Part shown: positions 27,128-37,719 of the stretch, piece after piece
How the letters are laid out: each line of letters starts with the position of its first letter
Numbering within the stretch: the first letter of the stretch is position 1
The notes under the pieces: generated by a model
Database searches by the model: none
What the model saw: only the letters and a program-made list of their open reading frames with translations
Told to the model about the DNA's origin: nothing
NCBI RefSeq assembly: GCF_029689945.1
Contig: NZ_CP121451.1
Coordinates: forward strand, 3,038,001-3,102,000
DNA from: Paenibacillus amylolyticus
Lineage (GTDB): Bacteria; Bacillota; Bacilli; Paenibacillales; Paenibacillaceae
Direction of reading: 5' to 3'
Length of the DNA: 64,000 nucleotides
Made by a program: the position numbers and the translations under genes

Positions 27128-27199
27128 ATGAGCGTGACAAAAAGTATTGCCAGTTCAAGTAAAGGAGGCGATAATAGTCGGATAGAAAGCGTTTTCTGA
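27128..27199 (+). CDS. Possible 23-residue peptide with strong ribosome site
   Basis: GGGAGG sits five bases before ATG 27128, and the frame runs 23 codons to TGA. The product begins MSVTKSIASSSKGG and has no recognisable feature. The frame contains an internal AAAGGAGG with no start codon at the right distance. It ends 29 bases before the GTG of the phosphotransferase gene, so it could be a translated leader. It could equally be chance; evidence is only the ribosome site. Confidence 0.3.
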   Translation: MSVTKSIASSSKGGDNSRIESVF

Positions 27200-27228
27200 T
27201 AGATTAATAGTCGAGGTGAGGTGTAGAA

Positions 27229-28185
27229 GTGGAAAGTACCTATAAAACAAGACTTACGTCAGAACAACTGGATGTCATAATAGAGCAGCATCTCTCTGCA
27301 AGTATACAGGACTACAAGGAAATGGTGGATGGCTGGGCCAACCAGGCATATCTCATTACATTGAGTGACACCCGGCGAGTGGTACTCAAAATTGCCCCTT
27401 CGGCTTCCACCAATCTGATGCGCTGTGAGCAGGATCTGATGATTGCAGAGGTTGAGGTACTGCGTCTCATCCGTGAGTTGAAGGATGTTCCCGTTCCCCA
27501 AGTGCTGGCTTATGATGATTCGTTAATCTTAGCTCCAGCGCGTTATTTCATCATGGAGTACATGTACGGAGCACCCTATAATCAGGTCAAGGATCAGTAT
27601 TCTGCGGAAGAGCAGGAAGCCATAGAACAACAACTGGGGCGTTACAATCGTCGAATCAATGAAATCAAGGGTGAGAAGTTTGGTTATTTCTCGGAGCAAA
27701 GACAGCGTTATTCCACATGGAAAGAAGCCTTTATGAACCTGATGGAAGACGTTCTTGCCGACGGGGAAGAAGCCGGGATTACATTTTCGATGGGTTACCC
27801 TGAATTGAGACGCTTGATTGAAGAAAAATCGGATGTGCTGGACGATGTAAAGGAACCTGTGCTTATCAGTTGGGATCTGTGGGATGGCAATATTCTAGTC
27901 GACAAAGGTCGCATCACAGCAATTATTGATTTTGAACGTTCACTGTGGGCAGATCCGCTGATGGAGCATTATTTCAGTCATTTTAACTACACCCCCGGTT
28001 TTGTGAAAGGTTACGGGCATGCGATTACCACCCCAAGTGAGCTGAAAAGAAGAAGTCTCTATGACTTGTACTTTGATTTGGTGCTGCGCATTGAGTGCGC
28101 TTATCGCCAATATGATCATCAGGAACATGTGGATTCGACCATTCATAACCTGGAGGAAGGCATCGAGAGGTTTCGGCTATCCTGA
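27229..28185 (+). CDS. APH-family phosphotransferase
   Basis: A 318-residue kinase-like protein of the aminoglycoside phosphotransferase/choline kinase superfamily. It shows a VVLKIAPSA lysine strand, YFIMEYMYGAPYNQ hinge region, catalytic loop SWDLWDGNILVDKGRITAIID (Brenner-like Asp and Asn, then the metal-binding DFE in IIDFERSLW). The start is GTG after GAGGTGAGG. Such genes are common in Paenibacillus, and substrates are often sugars or antibiotics. Nothing here proves a resistance function. It lies alone between yqeM and the leuS leader. Confidence 0.8.
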   Translation: MESTYKTRLTSEQLDVIIEQHLSASIQDYKEMVDGWANQAYLITLSDTRRVVLKIAPSASTNLMRCEQDLMIAEVEVLRLIRELKDVPVPQVLAYDDSLILAPARYFIMEYMYGAPYNQVKDQYSAEEQEAIEQQLGRYNRRINEIKGEKFGYFSEQRQRYSTWKEAFMNLMEDVLADGEEAGITFSMGYPELRRLIEEKSDVLDDVKEPVLISWDLWDGNILVDKGRITAIIDFERSLWADPLMEHYFSHFNYTPGFVKGYGHAITTPSELKRRSLYDLYFDLVLRIECAYRQYDHQEHVDSTIHNLEEGIERFRLS

Positions 28186-28250
28186 AAAGCGATCAGCGTT
28201 ATGAAGGATACTAATCATGAGCTTCAAGAAGGAGATTATAACGTGTTATA

Positions 28251-28279
28251 TTGACTTTGGGCTTGCTTTTTTATATAAT
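28251..28279 (+). promoter_or_regulatory. Sigma-A promoter of leuS
   Basis: TTGACT, a 17-base spacer and TATAAT give a near-consensus promoter; the predicted start is about 28286, just before the T-box leader. Confidence 0.85.
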
Positions 28280-28308
28280 GTTTCCGATATTGTATACATA
28301 TTTCGATG

Positions 28309-28603
28309 ATAAGGATCAGTAGTAATTCCTGTACATATCAGAGAGCCGGCGGTTGGTGCAAGCCGGTTGACAGTGATTTGCGAACTCGCCTTGGAGAAAT
28401 GCGGTGATTACACCATTTTGTTTAACCTGCTGGCATTAAGCCTGGGTTCAGGAATGGAAATCCGCATCGGTTAACCGCCGTTACAGGTCCAAAGGGAGTG
28501 GATGACGAAGCACGTTCGTCCGCTAACTAGGGTGGTACCACGGGAATTCAACCTCTCGTCCCTAGCGCTGCAAACGCTACGGGATGCTGAGGTTTTTTTG
28601 TTG
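28309..28603 (+). promoter_or_regulatory. T-box riboswitch controlling leuS
   Basis: The leader shows AGAGAG and GGTTGGTGCAAGCCGG of stem I, a probable specifier CTC (leucine) at 28385-28387 in GCGAACTCGCC, the invariant T-box AGGGTGGTACCACGG at 28529-28543 and a terminator in which GTCCCTAGCG pairs with CGCTACGGGAT inside CCTC/GAGG, then TTTTTTT at 28593-28599. Uncharged leucyl-tRNA would bind the specifier and T-box and prevent termination. The leucine assignment rests on the downstream gene and the CTC codon; I did not fold stem I in full. Confidence 0.93.
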
Positions 28604-28644
28604 CAATTAAAGCTATAACGAACAACCATAAGGAGGAACAATAG

Positions 28645-31089
28645 ATGAGTGAGAATAACCAGCCGAAGCACGGCTATCAGCCACAAGTCATGGAAAAAAG
28701 TTGGCAGCAATACTGGGATGCAAATAAAACGTTTAAAACGGGTGAGGATCCAGCCAAACCGAAATTTTATGCACTGGATATGTTCCCTTATCCATCCGGC
28801 TCAGGTCTGCACGTAGGTCACCCGGAAGGGTATACAGCAACGGATATCGTTTCCCGTTACAAACGTATGCGCGGTTACAATGTATTGCACCCAATGGGTT
28901 GGGATGCTTTCGGTCTGCCTGCTGAGCAGCATGCATTGGATACAGGTGAACATCCACGGCATATCACATTCCGCAACATTGACAATTTCCGCCGTCAGAT
29001 CAAATCGCTTGGGTTCTCGTATGACTGGGATCGTGAGATCAGCACAACAGACCCTGAGTACTACAAATGGACACAATGGATCTTTATCCAGTTGTACAAT
29101 AAGGGCCTCGCTTATGTGGATGAAGTCGCAGTGAACTGGTGTGAAGCACTTGGAACGGTACTGGCTAATGAAGAGGTTATTGATGGTAAAAGTGAACGCG
29201 GTGGACATCCAGTTGTACGCAAACCAATGCGTCAATGGGTACTGAAAATTACCGAGTATGCAGAGCGTCTGTTGGAAGACCTGGAAGAGCTGGATTGGTC
29301 TGAAAGCATCAAGGATATGCAACGTAACTGGATTGGTAAATCGACAGGTGCAGAAGTTGTTTTTGCCATTGAAGGTCGCGAGGAAGTCATTAAGGTGTTT
29401 ACTACCCGTGCGGACACATTGTTCGGTGCGAGCTTTGCAGTACTTGCTCCGGAACATGAACTGGTAGAAGCCATTACAACAGCTGACCAACGTGAAGCGA
29501 TTCAGGCTTATCAGGAGCAGGCTTCTCGTAAGAGTGATCTGGAACGTACAGACTTGGCCAAAGACAAAACAGGTGTATTCACTGGCGCTTATGCCATCAA
29601 TCCCGTTAATGGTGCAAAACTGCCGATCTGGATTGCTGATTACGTTCTGGCCGGTTACGGTACAGGTGCGGTTATGGCTGTTCCAGGGCATGATGCGCGT
29701 GACTGGGAATTTGCGAAGCAATTTGGTCTGGATATCATCGAGGTTATTCAAGGTGGGGACGTTACACAAGAGGCATATTCCGGTGATGGCGCCCATGTGA
29801 ATTCCGATTTCTTGAACGGACTGAACAATGAAGAAGCGGTTGCGAAGATGATTGCCTGGTTGGAAGAGAACGGTAAAGGACAAGGCAAAGTAACCTATCG
29901 TCTGCGTGATTGGCTGTTCAGCCGTCAGCGCTACTGGGGTGAGCCAATTCCGATTCTGCATCTGGAAGACGGAACGATGAAGACCGTACCTGAAGATCAA
30001 CTTCCACTGCTGCTGCCTGATATCGACCAGATTAAACCTTCAGGTACTGGAGAATCACCACTGGCGAACGTTACGGAGTGGGTGAACACGGTAGATCCGG
30101 AAACGGGCATGAAGGCACGCCGTGAGACTAACACCATGCCACAATGGGCGGGTAGCTGCTGGTATTACCTGCGCTTTATTGATCCGAACAATGACAAGGA
30201 ACTGATCTCGAAGGAGAAACAGCAGCAGTGGCTGCCGGTGGATCTGTACATTGGCGGAGCAGAGCACGCGGTGCTTCACTTGCTGTACGCTCGTTTCTGG
30301 CACAAAGTGCTGTACGATCTGGGTGTAGTGGATACCAAAGAGCCTTTCCACAAATTGGTGAACCAAGGTATGATCCTGGGTACCAACAATGAGAAAATGA
30401 GTAAATCCCGTGGTAATGTCATTAACCCGGATGAAATCGTGAATGAATTCGGTGCAGATACGTTGCGTCTGTACGAGATGTTCATGGGACCATTGGAAGC
30501 AACAAAACCGTGGAATGCGAACGGGGTTGAAGGCATGTACCGCTTCCTGTCACGTGTATGGCGTCTCTTCATTAACGAAGACACAGGAGCCATCAATGAC
30601 AAGATTACGGTGGACGGTGGAACGGATGAGTTCAAGCGGACTGCTCACAAAACGATCAAAAAAGTTACAGAAGATCTGGAACACCTGCGCTTTAACACAT
30701 CCATCAGCCAGCTGATGATCTTCATCAACGATGCGTACAAAGCTGATACACTGCCTCGTGAAGCGATGGAGAACTTTGTACAACTGTTGTCACCACTGGC
30801 ACCGCATATGGCGGAGGAACTGTGGAGTCGTCTGGGTCACGAAGGCGGAATCTCTTACGTGGCTTGGCCTGAATATGATGAGTCCATGACAGTGGATGCG
30901 GAAGTAGAGATCGTGGTTCAGGTAAATGGTAAAATCGTAACTCGTGCGACAATCGCGAAGGATCTGGATGCACAGGGCATGCAGGACTTTACGATGGAGC
31001 TGGCACCTGTTAAGCAGGCGCTGGAAGGCAAGACCATTCGCAAGGTCATTGCCGTTCCAGGCAAACTCGTTAATATTGTTGCCGGTTAA
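28645..31089 (+). CDS. leuS: Leucyl-tRNA synthetase
   Basis: An 814-residue class Ia synthetase that charges tRNA-Leu. Signatures: [21 protein letters not shown] (HIGH-like motif HVGH), the CP1 editing domain with [19 protein letters not shown] (Thr-rich loop) and [17 protein letters not shown], then [17 protein letters not shown] (KMSKS motif), and an anticodon-binding C-terminus ending [13 protein letters not shown]...[17 protein letters not shown]. The length is normal for bacterial leuS. It is preceded by its own promoter and T-box. It overlaps the convergent comER by 20 bases. It lies within what is the yqeM-comER junction in Bacillus. Confidence 0.97.
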   Translation: MSENNQPKHGYQPQVMEKSWQQYWDANKTFKTGEDPAKPKFYALDMFPYPSGSGLHVGHPEGYTATDIVSRYKRMRGYNVLHPMGWDAFGLPAEQHALDTGEHPRHITFRNIDNFRRQIKSLGFSYDWDREISTTDPEYYKWTQWIFIQLYNKGLAYVDEVAVNWCEALGTVLANEEVIDGKSERGGHPVVRKPMRQWVLKITEYAERLLEDLEELDWSESIKDMQRNWIGKSTGAEVVFAIEGREEVIKVFTTRADTLFGASFAVLAPEHELVEAITTADQREAIQAYQEQASRKSDLERTDLAKDKTGVFTGAYAINPVNGAKLPIWIADYVLAGYGTGAVMAVPGHDARDWEFAKQFGLDIIEVIQGGDVTQEAYSGDGAHVNSDFLNGLNNEEAVAKMIAWLEENGKGQGKVTYRLRDWLFSRQRYWGEPIPILHLEDGTMKTVPEDQLPLLLPDIDQIKPSGTGESPLANVTEWVNTVDPETGMKARRETNTMPQWAGSCWYYLRFIDPNNDKELISKEKQQQWLPVDLYIGGAEHAVLHLLYARFWHKVLYDLGVVDTKEPFHKLVNQGMILGTNNEKMSKSRGNVINPDEIVNEFGADTLRLYEMFMGPLEATKPWNANGVEGMYRFLSRVWRLFINEDTGAINDKITVDGGTDEFKRTAHKTIKKVTEDLEHLRFNTSISQLMIFINDAYKADTLPREAMENFVQLLSPLAPHMAEELWSRLGHEGGISYVAWPEYDESMTVDAEVEIVVQVNGKIVTRATIAKDLDAQGMQDFTMELAPVKQALEGKTIRKVIAVPGKLVNIVAG

Positions 31090-31915
31090 TCTCACCGGCT
31101 CGAAATAGTTCATCCAGCTTTAACAAATCTTCATCATATTTGTCATGTGTCGTGTGGATCAGGCTGTCGAAAACACCGTCAAGACTAACCTTCAGCAAGG
31201 CAAGTGCCTGAGCGGTAATACCGCCGGGTACAGCAACACGAGCCTGGAGCTCTTGCGGTGTGTATCCTCCTTCGGTGAGCAGCTTGCCTGTTCCCAGGAG
31301 CATTTCGCCAGCCAGAGCGCAGGCATCTGCCCTTTGGATGCCTGTCAGCTTCACGGCACTTTCGATCCACTGTTCCAAAAAGAACGATATGAATGCAGGT
31401 CCGCAGCTGGAGAAATCGGATGTGATGCGTGTACAGGCTTCATCCACTTGGTACGGCCTGCCTATATGACTAAGCAGACTTTCCAACACGGCACGGTCTT
31501 CACCGGTCATTCGTTCTCCGTGGATACACAGGGACGCGCCGCTGCCAACCTGATGTGTGACGCTGGGAATAACCTTGGAGACTTTGCAAGGAAGTGAAGA
31601 TTCCAGATGGCGCAGCTGCACGGGACTGGTGATCGAGACAATTATATGATTGGGATTCACGACAGGCAGGATGTCGTCAATGACATGTTTGAATTCAAGC
31701 GGCTTCACGCACAGGAAGATGATGTTACTTCGAATTACCGTTTCCCGATTGCTCTGGGATTCATGCAGACCGGGGTAACGGAGGGATAACTGCCGTACTT
31801 TGGACGGGGTCCTATTGCTGGCGGCGATTTGTCTCGGCTCAAGTGCACCTGATTGGATCAGGGCATAGATCAGCAGGCTGCCCATGCTGCCGGTTCCGAT
31901 AAATCCAACCTTCAT
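31070..31915 (-). CDS. comER: ComER, pyrroline-5-carboxylate reductase-like protein
   Basis: A 281-residue NADP-binding protein with the fold of ProC. It has [20 protein letters not shown] (dinucleotide site), [12 protein letters not shown], the [13 protein letters not shown] stretch, [17 protein letters not shown] and the C-terminal [12 protein letters not shown]. The start MKVGFIGTG follows AAAGGAGG at nine bases. As in Bacillus, it is transcribed opposite to comEA. Its role in competence or sporulation signalling is poorly defined; the reductase reaction is not demonstrated for ComER. The end overlaps leuS by 20 bases. Confidence 0.9.
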   Translation of the reverse strand: MKVGFIGTGSMGSLLIYALIQSGALEPRQIAASNRTPSKVRQLSLRYPGLHESQSNRETVIRSNIIFLCVKPLEFKHVIDDILPVVNPNHIIVSITSPVQLRHLESSLPCKVSKVIPSVTHQVGSGASLCIHGERMTGEDRAVLESLLSHIGRPYQVDEACTRITSDFSSCGPAFISFFLEQWIESAVKLTGIQRADACALAGEMLLGTGKLLTEGGYTPQELQARVAVPGGITAQALALLKVSLDGVFDSLIHTTHDKYDEDLLKLDELFRAGEINRQQY

Positions 31916-32100
31916 TGTTTCAGGCCTCCTTTCATGCTTTACGGTACTGGCGCAGTTCATTCCCTCTATTCTATGCGTGAGGACTTGTTTAACATGACAT
32001 GAAAAATACACAACTTGTTTCATCAGGGAAGTTCAACGGTTCGGAAGCACCGCCCGTGTTCGAAATGAATGATTTTGAATTCAGGGAGAGGTGTGGAAGA

Positions 32101-32742
32101 ATGAGATGGAACAAAGGCATGACCATTGCTGCTGCAGTGGTTGGAAGCATACTTATATTATGGTCGGGCAAAAGTGAACAACCACCTAGTGGCTGGGAAC
32201 CCTTGCAGCTCGGCACTGAGAAGCCGACGATAGAGCAGGAACTCCCTGCTGTACAGTCGGCTACTTCGGTTCAGGGCAAACCTGGGACATCATCCGGAAC
32301 GGTTGCAAGTGAGATGCAGATACAGACTGGAAATGATGCAAAGGCAGATAAGTCTAAAGAGCTTGTGAGCGTTGGGGTTGAGGGTGACTCTGGAGTTCAG
32401 GCTACAGGTCAGACGAATGATAATTCACCGGATACTGCAACATCGACTGAACCGGTTGTGCAAGGTGCGAATGCGAATCCTTCGGTTACCTCGCAGACAG
32501 GTTCGAGCAGTAATTTACCTGTAGTTCATGAAGAATCTGCCGACAATGGCAAGATTGATGTGAACACGGCACCTGTCTCCAAGCTTACGGAGCTTCCCGG
32601 AATCGGGGAGAAGAAAGCTCAGGCCATTGTGGACTATCGGAATACACATGGTCCTTTCGCAAAAGTTAGTGATTTGACAAAGGTCAAAGGAATCGGCATG
32701 AAGATGCTGGAGAAGATGGCGCCATATGTGCAGATCCGGTAA
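32101..32742 (+). CDS. comEA: ComEA competence DNA receptor
   Basis: A 213-residue membrane-anchored DNA-binding protein of the uptake machinery. It has an N-terminal helix (TIAAAVVGSILILW), a long polar Ser/Thr/Gln/Glu-rich linker (about residues 30-145) and a C-terminal helix-hairpin-helix pair: KIDVNTAPVSKLTELPGIG and FAKVSDLTKVKGIGMKMLEKM. The ATG at 32101 is preferred over 31999 because GAGAGGTG is well placed and the helix then sits at the N-terminus. It starts the comEA-comEB-comEC run, divergent from comER. Confidence 0.9.
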   Translation: MRWNKGMTIAAAVVGSILILWSGKSEQPPSGWEPLQLGTEKPTIEQELPAVQSATSVQGKPGTSSGTVASEMQIQTGNDAKADKSKELVSVGVEGDSGVQATGQTNDNSPDTATSTEPVVQGANANPSVTSQTGSSSNLPVVHEESADNGKIDVNTAPVSKLTELPGIGEKKAQAIVDYRNTHGPFAKVSDLTKVKGIGMKMLEKMAPYVQIR

Positions 32743-32780
32743 TATGAGAATAAAAATGTGTTGAGCGGGAGGAAAGCAGC

Positions 32781-33301
32781 ATGAGTACAGTAGAGGTACG
32801 CAAGGATTGGGATACGTATTTTATGGACATCGCGTATATGGTTTCCACCCGTTCCCGCTGTTCGCGTCGTCACGTGGGTGCCGTCCTTGTTCAAGGAAAA
32901 AAACTGCTGGGAACAGCTTATAATGGCGCACCCACCGGTGTTCCGGATTGTTCGGAAGCTGGTTGCATGATATCGGAAGAGTATGAGCTGGTCGTGACCG
33001 ATGGGCAAGAAGACATGGTGAAAAGCAGCGCTGCATTCGCACAATCCATGCGGAGCAAAATTTGCTTTTATTCACAGACCGAATCGACCGCGAAGGCTCG
33101 TCTGTGTATGTGACCGACGAACCTTGCTGGACATGTGCCAATATGCTGGCGAATAGCGGGATTACAGAAATCGTCTTTCATCGTTCTTATCCTAAAGATA
33201 CCGGCAAGGTTACGAATATGATGGAACAGAAGGGCATAACATTCCGCAGGCTGGAGAATTACCAGCCGCCGCGGGAAACGATGATGACTGTGAGCAATTA
33301 A
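32781..33301 (+). CDS. comEB: ComEB, dCMP deaminase family (one frame break)
   Basis: About 173 residues. The family deaminates dCMP to dUMP and is encoded with comEA and comEC, though it is not needed for uptake itself. Zinc ligands: CSRRHVGAVLVQ region, HAE after frame repair (CIRTIHAEQNLLLF) and DEPCWTCANML. The frame breaks at AAAA 33021-33024; a fifth A converts MVKSSAAFAQ into MVKKQRCIRTIHAEQN and restores the catalytic His-Ala-Glu. GGGAGGAAAG precedes the ATG. A terminator follows the gene. Confidence 0.92.
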
Positions 33302-33329
33302 TCTGAATATGGTTGAATATGCGAGGGAG

Positions 33330-33369
33330 AACCTCCGGCAAGCCTGAATTGGCTTTCCGGAGGTTTTTC
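33330..33369 (+). terminator. Terminator between comEB and comEC
   Basis: AACCTCCGG pairs with CCGGAGGTT, with inner AAGCC/GGCTT, followed by TTTTTC. It lies 29 bases past comEB and 33 bases before comEC, so comEC may depend on read-through or attenuation. Confidence 0.85.
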
Positions 33370-33401
33370 TGCGTTCAAGGGTGACAGGAAGGAGGGGCCA
33401 A

Positions 33402-36271
33402 ATGAAAGGCAGACCGTTGTTAAGTTTTACAATTTGCTGGTTATGCGGTAGCGGGATGGCATGCGCGTTAACAGGCTGGACGTTAATCTGGGGGATGATT
33501 GGAGCGCTGGCATGTATGCCACTTCTGCTTCGTTTCATAGATGTGCGTGGATGGTCCATTTTATTTTTGCTCACGGCCTTTATTGGAGGTGCTGCACATT
33601 GGGAATGGAATGACGTACGCAATCATCGCAGCCTGCCCGAGACCATCCATTTAGCCGCTGATGAGATGGACGGTATGGCTGCCGAAATTCAGGGTGAGCT
33701 TGTATCAGATGTACGTATTGATGGAGATCGGGCTGACTTTAAGATACAGATGTCTTCCATATTGCCCACATTGGCTTCGTCAGCAGATAGAGATCAGGCA
33801 GCATCATCTGCATTCCAAATAGATGAACAATTAATGGTACAGGTCAGACTGTTGGAGCAAGAGAACAACAGGTAGCAGCGGGCTGGAAGAGGGGCGATGC
33901 AATCACGCTTCATGGTGCTTTTGCCCTTCCTGGTGAAGCGAGGAACTTTGGCGGGTTTGATTATCGCAGTTATTTGCGAACCCTGCATATCCACTGGTTG
34001 TTTAAGGTGAAGGGAGCCGGCTCGGTCACGGCTACGCCTCCGGAGGGGCTGGGACAATTCAACATACTACGGTGGACGGACTGGACAAGACATATGTTGG
34101 GTTCAGCGGTCGAGCAATTATTTCCTGAGCCTCATGCAGGATATATGAAGGGACTAATTATCGGGATGGCTAACGATATCGATCCTGGCACCTATGGTCA
34201 GTTTTCACAACTGGGTCTAACACATATCCTGGCAATCTCCGGAACCCATGTGGCTGTATATGTAGCTTCTCTTCTTCTTATTTTATCCTGGTTAAGACTT
34301 ACCAGAGAGACGGCACTCACGATTGTTCTGATCCTGGTGCCTGCATATGTACTATTATCCGGTGGTTCACCTTCAGTGATTCGGGCAGGCATTATGTCCA
34401 TGATTGGTCTATATATGGCACGTCGCGGCCTCGCCAGAGATGGCCTTCAGATGATCAGTGCAGCAGCATTGCTGATGATGTGGTGGGACCCGTACTTTTT
34501 GCTAAGCGTGAGTTTCCAGTTATCCTTTCTTGTGACCGCAGGCTTGATGATCTACATGCCATTGATTAACCGACTGTTTAGCAACTGGCCGAAGTCCCTG
34601 GCTGCAACAGCATCCGTTACGGTGACCGCTCAGCTGATTTCGTTTCCAGTAACCATTCTGTATTTCAACCAGTTCTCATTGCTCTCATTTGTGGCCAACT
34701 TTCTGCTGGTTTCTCTGATTAGTGCTATTGTATTACCTCTGGGACAGTCGCCATGCTATTGTCTTTTATCTGGGTTCCCTTGGCGAAACCTCTCGCATGG
34801 ATTGCGATTCAACTGAATCAGCTGACATTTGTAAGCGTGGAGTGGATGAACAGCCTGCCAGGTTTTGTGCTGATCTGGGCAACACCTTCCCTGTTGTGGA
34901 TAGCTGCATATTATGCAATGTTGTATGCCTTGCTCTATCTGTTACATCGGGGCAATGGTGAGCAGCGAGAAACAACGTTTATTGAGGAGGATACGGCTCC
35001 TCTTGTGAGGAGACAACCTCCAGTTTTCATGGGAAATGTGGGCATCCGCTCTTCGATGTCTACAGTGGCACAGGATCAAGGTGAGAAGCGTGTAGATGGA
35101 AAAGAAACTTCATTAACGACATTAGGCGCCAGTATTGCCTGGCCGGAATATACAAGTGCATTTACTACACGTGGTGCTGGATATTATGCGCATGAACGCA
35201 TGAGTAAATTTCAGCGATGGTTGTGCGGTTTGCTTGCGCTCAGCTTTGTCGCTGGGCTGTGGTGGGCATACCAGACTCCCCAGCTTGCTGGAACCGGTAT
35301 TGTACAGTTTTTGGACATTGGACAAGGGGACAGTACATTGATTACAACGCCAGAAGGCAAACACATTTTGGTGGATGGTGGGGGAACAGTTAACTTTGGG
35401 AACACCGAGCAATCGTGGAAAACAAGGCGTGATCCGTATGAAGTGGGAGCCAAGGTCGTTGTTCCTCTATTGAAAAGAGAGGCATCCATCAACTGGACGC
35501 GGTCATTGTCACACATGCCGATCAGGATCATGCCGGAGGGCTACAGGCTGTGCTGGAACAGCTCCCGGTTAAACGTTTCATGTTTAATGGCACAACCAGT
35601 GGTAAGGATAATTTTGATAAGTTAGTGAATACGGCCATGGAACGGAAAATCCCTCTTACGCCATTCAGCAGGGGATGTCCTATAAGGCTGACAAAGAGAC
35701 CAGTTTACACTTTATAGCTCCAGATCTGGCGCACATGAATATAAATGCATCAGGAAGTTTGCCTGTGTCAGAACACCAGAATCATGATTCCGTTGTCTTT
35801 TTGCTGGACATGGCGGGCACTTCCATGTTGTTCACCGGGGATATGGATGCTGCGGCCGAGCAGGACCTGCTTTATATGATTCTGGATGGTTCGTTGGCGG
35901 CCCAGTTTGAGCAGAAAGGTGCAGATTTTGGAGTTACAGAGGGAGTTGTACAAAGGGTGCTTACACGTCCATTGCAGGTTAATTCAAATGGTGCTCCAGC
36001 AGCAGCATCTATCTCCATTGATGTGTTAAAGGTCGCTCACCATGGGAGTAAAACATCATCAACCGAAGCCTGGCTCCAATACTGGAACGCCAAAACCGCC
36101 GTGATATCTGCCGGTGTTAATAATACATATGGGCATCCCAATCCGGGAGTGATGGAACGTCTGGAAGCTACCGGGTCAGAGATTTATCGGACCGATCAGA
36201 TGGGTGAGGTACAGATGAAAGTGAAGGATGGAAAGATCGATATCCGGTACAAGCTGGTTGGGATGGAGTGA
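33402..36271 (+). CDS. comEC: ComEC/Rec2 competence DNA channel (four frame breaks)
   Basis: About 957 residues when repaired. This is the polytopic channel that passes single-stranded DNA into the cell. It has N-terminal helices and an extracytoplasmic domain, the competence membrane domain (HILAISGTHVAVYVASLLLIL, SVIRAGIMSMIGLYMARRG, SVSFQLSFLVTAGL) and a C-terminal metallo-beta-lactamase domain (FLDIGQGDSTLITTPEGKHIL, THADQDHAGGLQAV after repair, LFTGDMDAAAEQ, LKVAHHGSKTSS). Breaks: about 33864 (one G), GGG 34741-34743, GG 35481-35482, TT 35656-35657; one added base at each gives a continuous reading. GGAAGGAGG precedes the ATG. Four errors in 2.9 kb argue for low local read accuracy, not decay. 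Confidence 0.92.
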
Positions 36272-36345
36272 CGTTTTATAAGACTGTGTAGGTGAGCAGG
36301 TTGAAGAGCTTGTAAAAACGGATATGACGGTACGCAGTCTATTTA

Positions 36346-36791
36346 TCAGTGTGAAGAGTGAAGAAAACTCCAATTTAATATTAACTGGAAGGTTAAAAAG
36401 ACAAGAGAACTTACAATAATGTGGATAGTTTGAGCAGAAAAAGTATTAAAGTTAAGTGTAAATATCGAAAAGATCATCCCACCTATGAACCCTAATAGAC
36501 CATATGCGGCAATAGCAACGAGCAATCTCACATACGCATTATCTTTTTTCTGTATAAAAGCAACCCATCCACCAATATGGAAAGGGGTGTAATTAAGAAA
36601 AGTGAAATAGCGAGATTAATCAATAATCCAACTACAAATTTATACCCGAATGAATAATAATAAGTATTCTCCATTCTTTCATCCAAGGGGACATAGTGAT
36701 ATATCCCCATTGCCAGTGAAATGAAAATGGCAGTTAATACAGCTGCAAGTATCTTTCCGCGCGGCCTATTGATGTTATGTGTGTTTGTCAT
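36346..36791 (-). CDS. Unknown small membrane protein, four helices (one frame break)
   Basis: About 148 residues that I cannot name. A basic head (MTNTHNINRPRGK) leads to four hydrophobic segments: ILAAVLTAIFISLAMGIYHY, FVVGLLINLAISLFLITPL, LLVAIAAYGLLGFIGGMIF and IIVSSLVFLTFQLILNW. The frame breaks at TTTTTT 36544-36549; one more A on the coding strand converts a premature stop into YRKKDNAYVRLL and joins the two halves. The start is ATG 36791, with GGAGG ten bases upstream. It is convergent with comEC and less GC-rich than its neighbours. Function unknown. Confidence 0.6.
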
Positions 36792-36979
36792 TCTAATATT
36801 GACCTCCATCTAAAAACTATATTCAACAAGAGCTAGGCTAAGGAAGTTACTATATTTTAACATACAGAGTTTGGCGGATAATAAGTTAAACGATTTTATT
36901 CTGATCGTGATTTACTGATGAATACATCAATTTCTCACTTCATTTGATTGCATGTCACGGCACAGCATCCCCGCACAGC

Positions 36980-37045
36980 ATAAAAAAGCCCGCTTTCCGT
37001 TATACTCCACGAAGGAGAATATCGGAAAACGGGCCATTTTTTCAA
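36980..37045 (-). terminator. Terminator of the 100-residue unknown gene (bidirectional)
   Basis: GCCCG-TTTTCCG pairs with CGGAAAG-CGGGC around a 20-base loop; on the minus strand it is followed by TTTTTTATG, and on the plus strand by CATTTTTTC. It lies directly after the gene at 37065. Confidence 0.8.
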
Positions 37046-37064
37046 GAGGTAGAAAAATGAAGGA

Positions 37065-37367
37065 CTATTCCACGCCATCCTTAAAGTGTTTGTTCCAGTG
37101 CTTGTCACCTTTGTGCAACAGATCTTCTACCGTTTTTTCAAGCGTCATCAACAGCTGTGCTCTGACATCAAGTACGGTTTCTCTGTACAAGCGTTCTTCC
37201 GATCCAACGATTTTATCGCCGTATAAAGCTTGTGCAGCTACGTACTTCCGATGTTCCTCAACCAAAGTATCAATGGACTCCAATGCATGTTCCACAAAGT
37301 GGGAAATGCTTTGATATTCTTTGGGCATTTGTTCTTTTAAAGCTTGAATTTTCGCTAGAGCTGGCAT
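37065..37367 (-). CDS. Unknown conserved-looking helical protein (100 residues)
   Basis: Not recognised. The product is all-helical and charged: MPALAKIQALKEQMPKEY, SISHFVEHALESIDTLVEEH, then LYRETVLDVRAQLLMTLEKT. There is no membrane segment or Cys. The ATG at 37367 is chosen because GAGGTGAT lies just upstream; an ATG at 37373 is too close to that site. A strong terminator follows. It lies divergent from the ECF sigma factor gene. The intervening 37368-37719 holds only the promoter described next. Confidence 0.6.
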   Translation of the reverse strand: MPALAKIQALKEQMPKEYQSISHFVEHALESIDTLVEEHRKYVAAQALYGDKIVGSEERLYRETVLDVRAQLLMTLEKTVEDLLHKGDKHWNKHFKDGVE

Positions 37368-37662
37368 GCTCATCACCTCGTGTTTTATGAATGTAAATTT
37401 ACAATACACTATTTTCATGAAAATTGCATTAAAAATAGCTTAAATTTGGACAAATTTCGACTTTTTTTATTTTAGGGACCCAAAAAGTGCTTCGCTATAA
37501 TGTATGCCATTGCATTTGAATTGAGTCGTGTAAGTAATGGAATCGCTTTTGGATACGTTTGGTGACTCGTTATGCAATTTCTGTTATTCTAAGAGGAGAT
37601 TTCAGCGGCCCTAATACATACGCCGTTATTTTGTTATGGCAAATTAAAAAAATACTTAACTT

Positions 37663-37689
37663 TGCAACAATTTTATTGATGATCACGTC
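37663..37689 (+). promoter_or_regulatory. Candidate ECF-type promoter of the sigma factor gene
   Basis: TGCAAC (37663), a 17-base spacer and CGTC (37686) resemble the AAC...CGTC pattern of SigX/SigV/SigW-class promoters, 31 bases before the sigma start codon. It would make the sigma factor autoregulated, as is usual for the class. Confidence 0.5.
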
Positions 37690-37719
37690 TGTAAGGTTGC
37701 AGGGAGAGGGGGATCCTTT

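Noticed and set aside
28801..30000. A 399-codon open frame antisense to leuS
   Set aside because: It mirrors the coding frame of leuS, has no family features and no ribosome site.
28645..31089. CRISPR arrays, tRNA or rRNA genes anywhere in the window
   Set aside because: No regularly spaced direct repeats, cloverleaf sequences or rRNA signatures were seen while reading the non-coding stretches.
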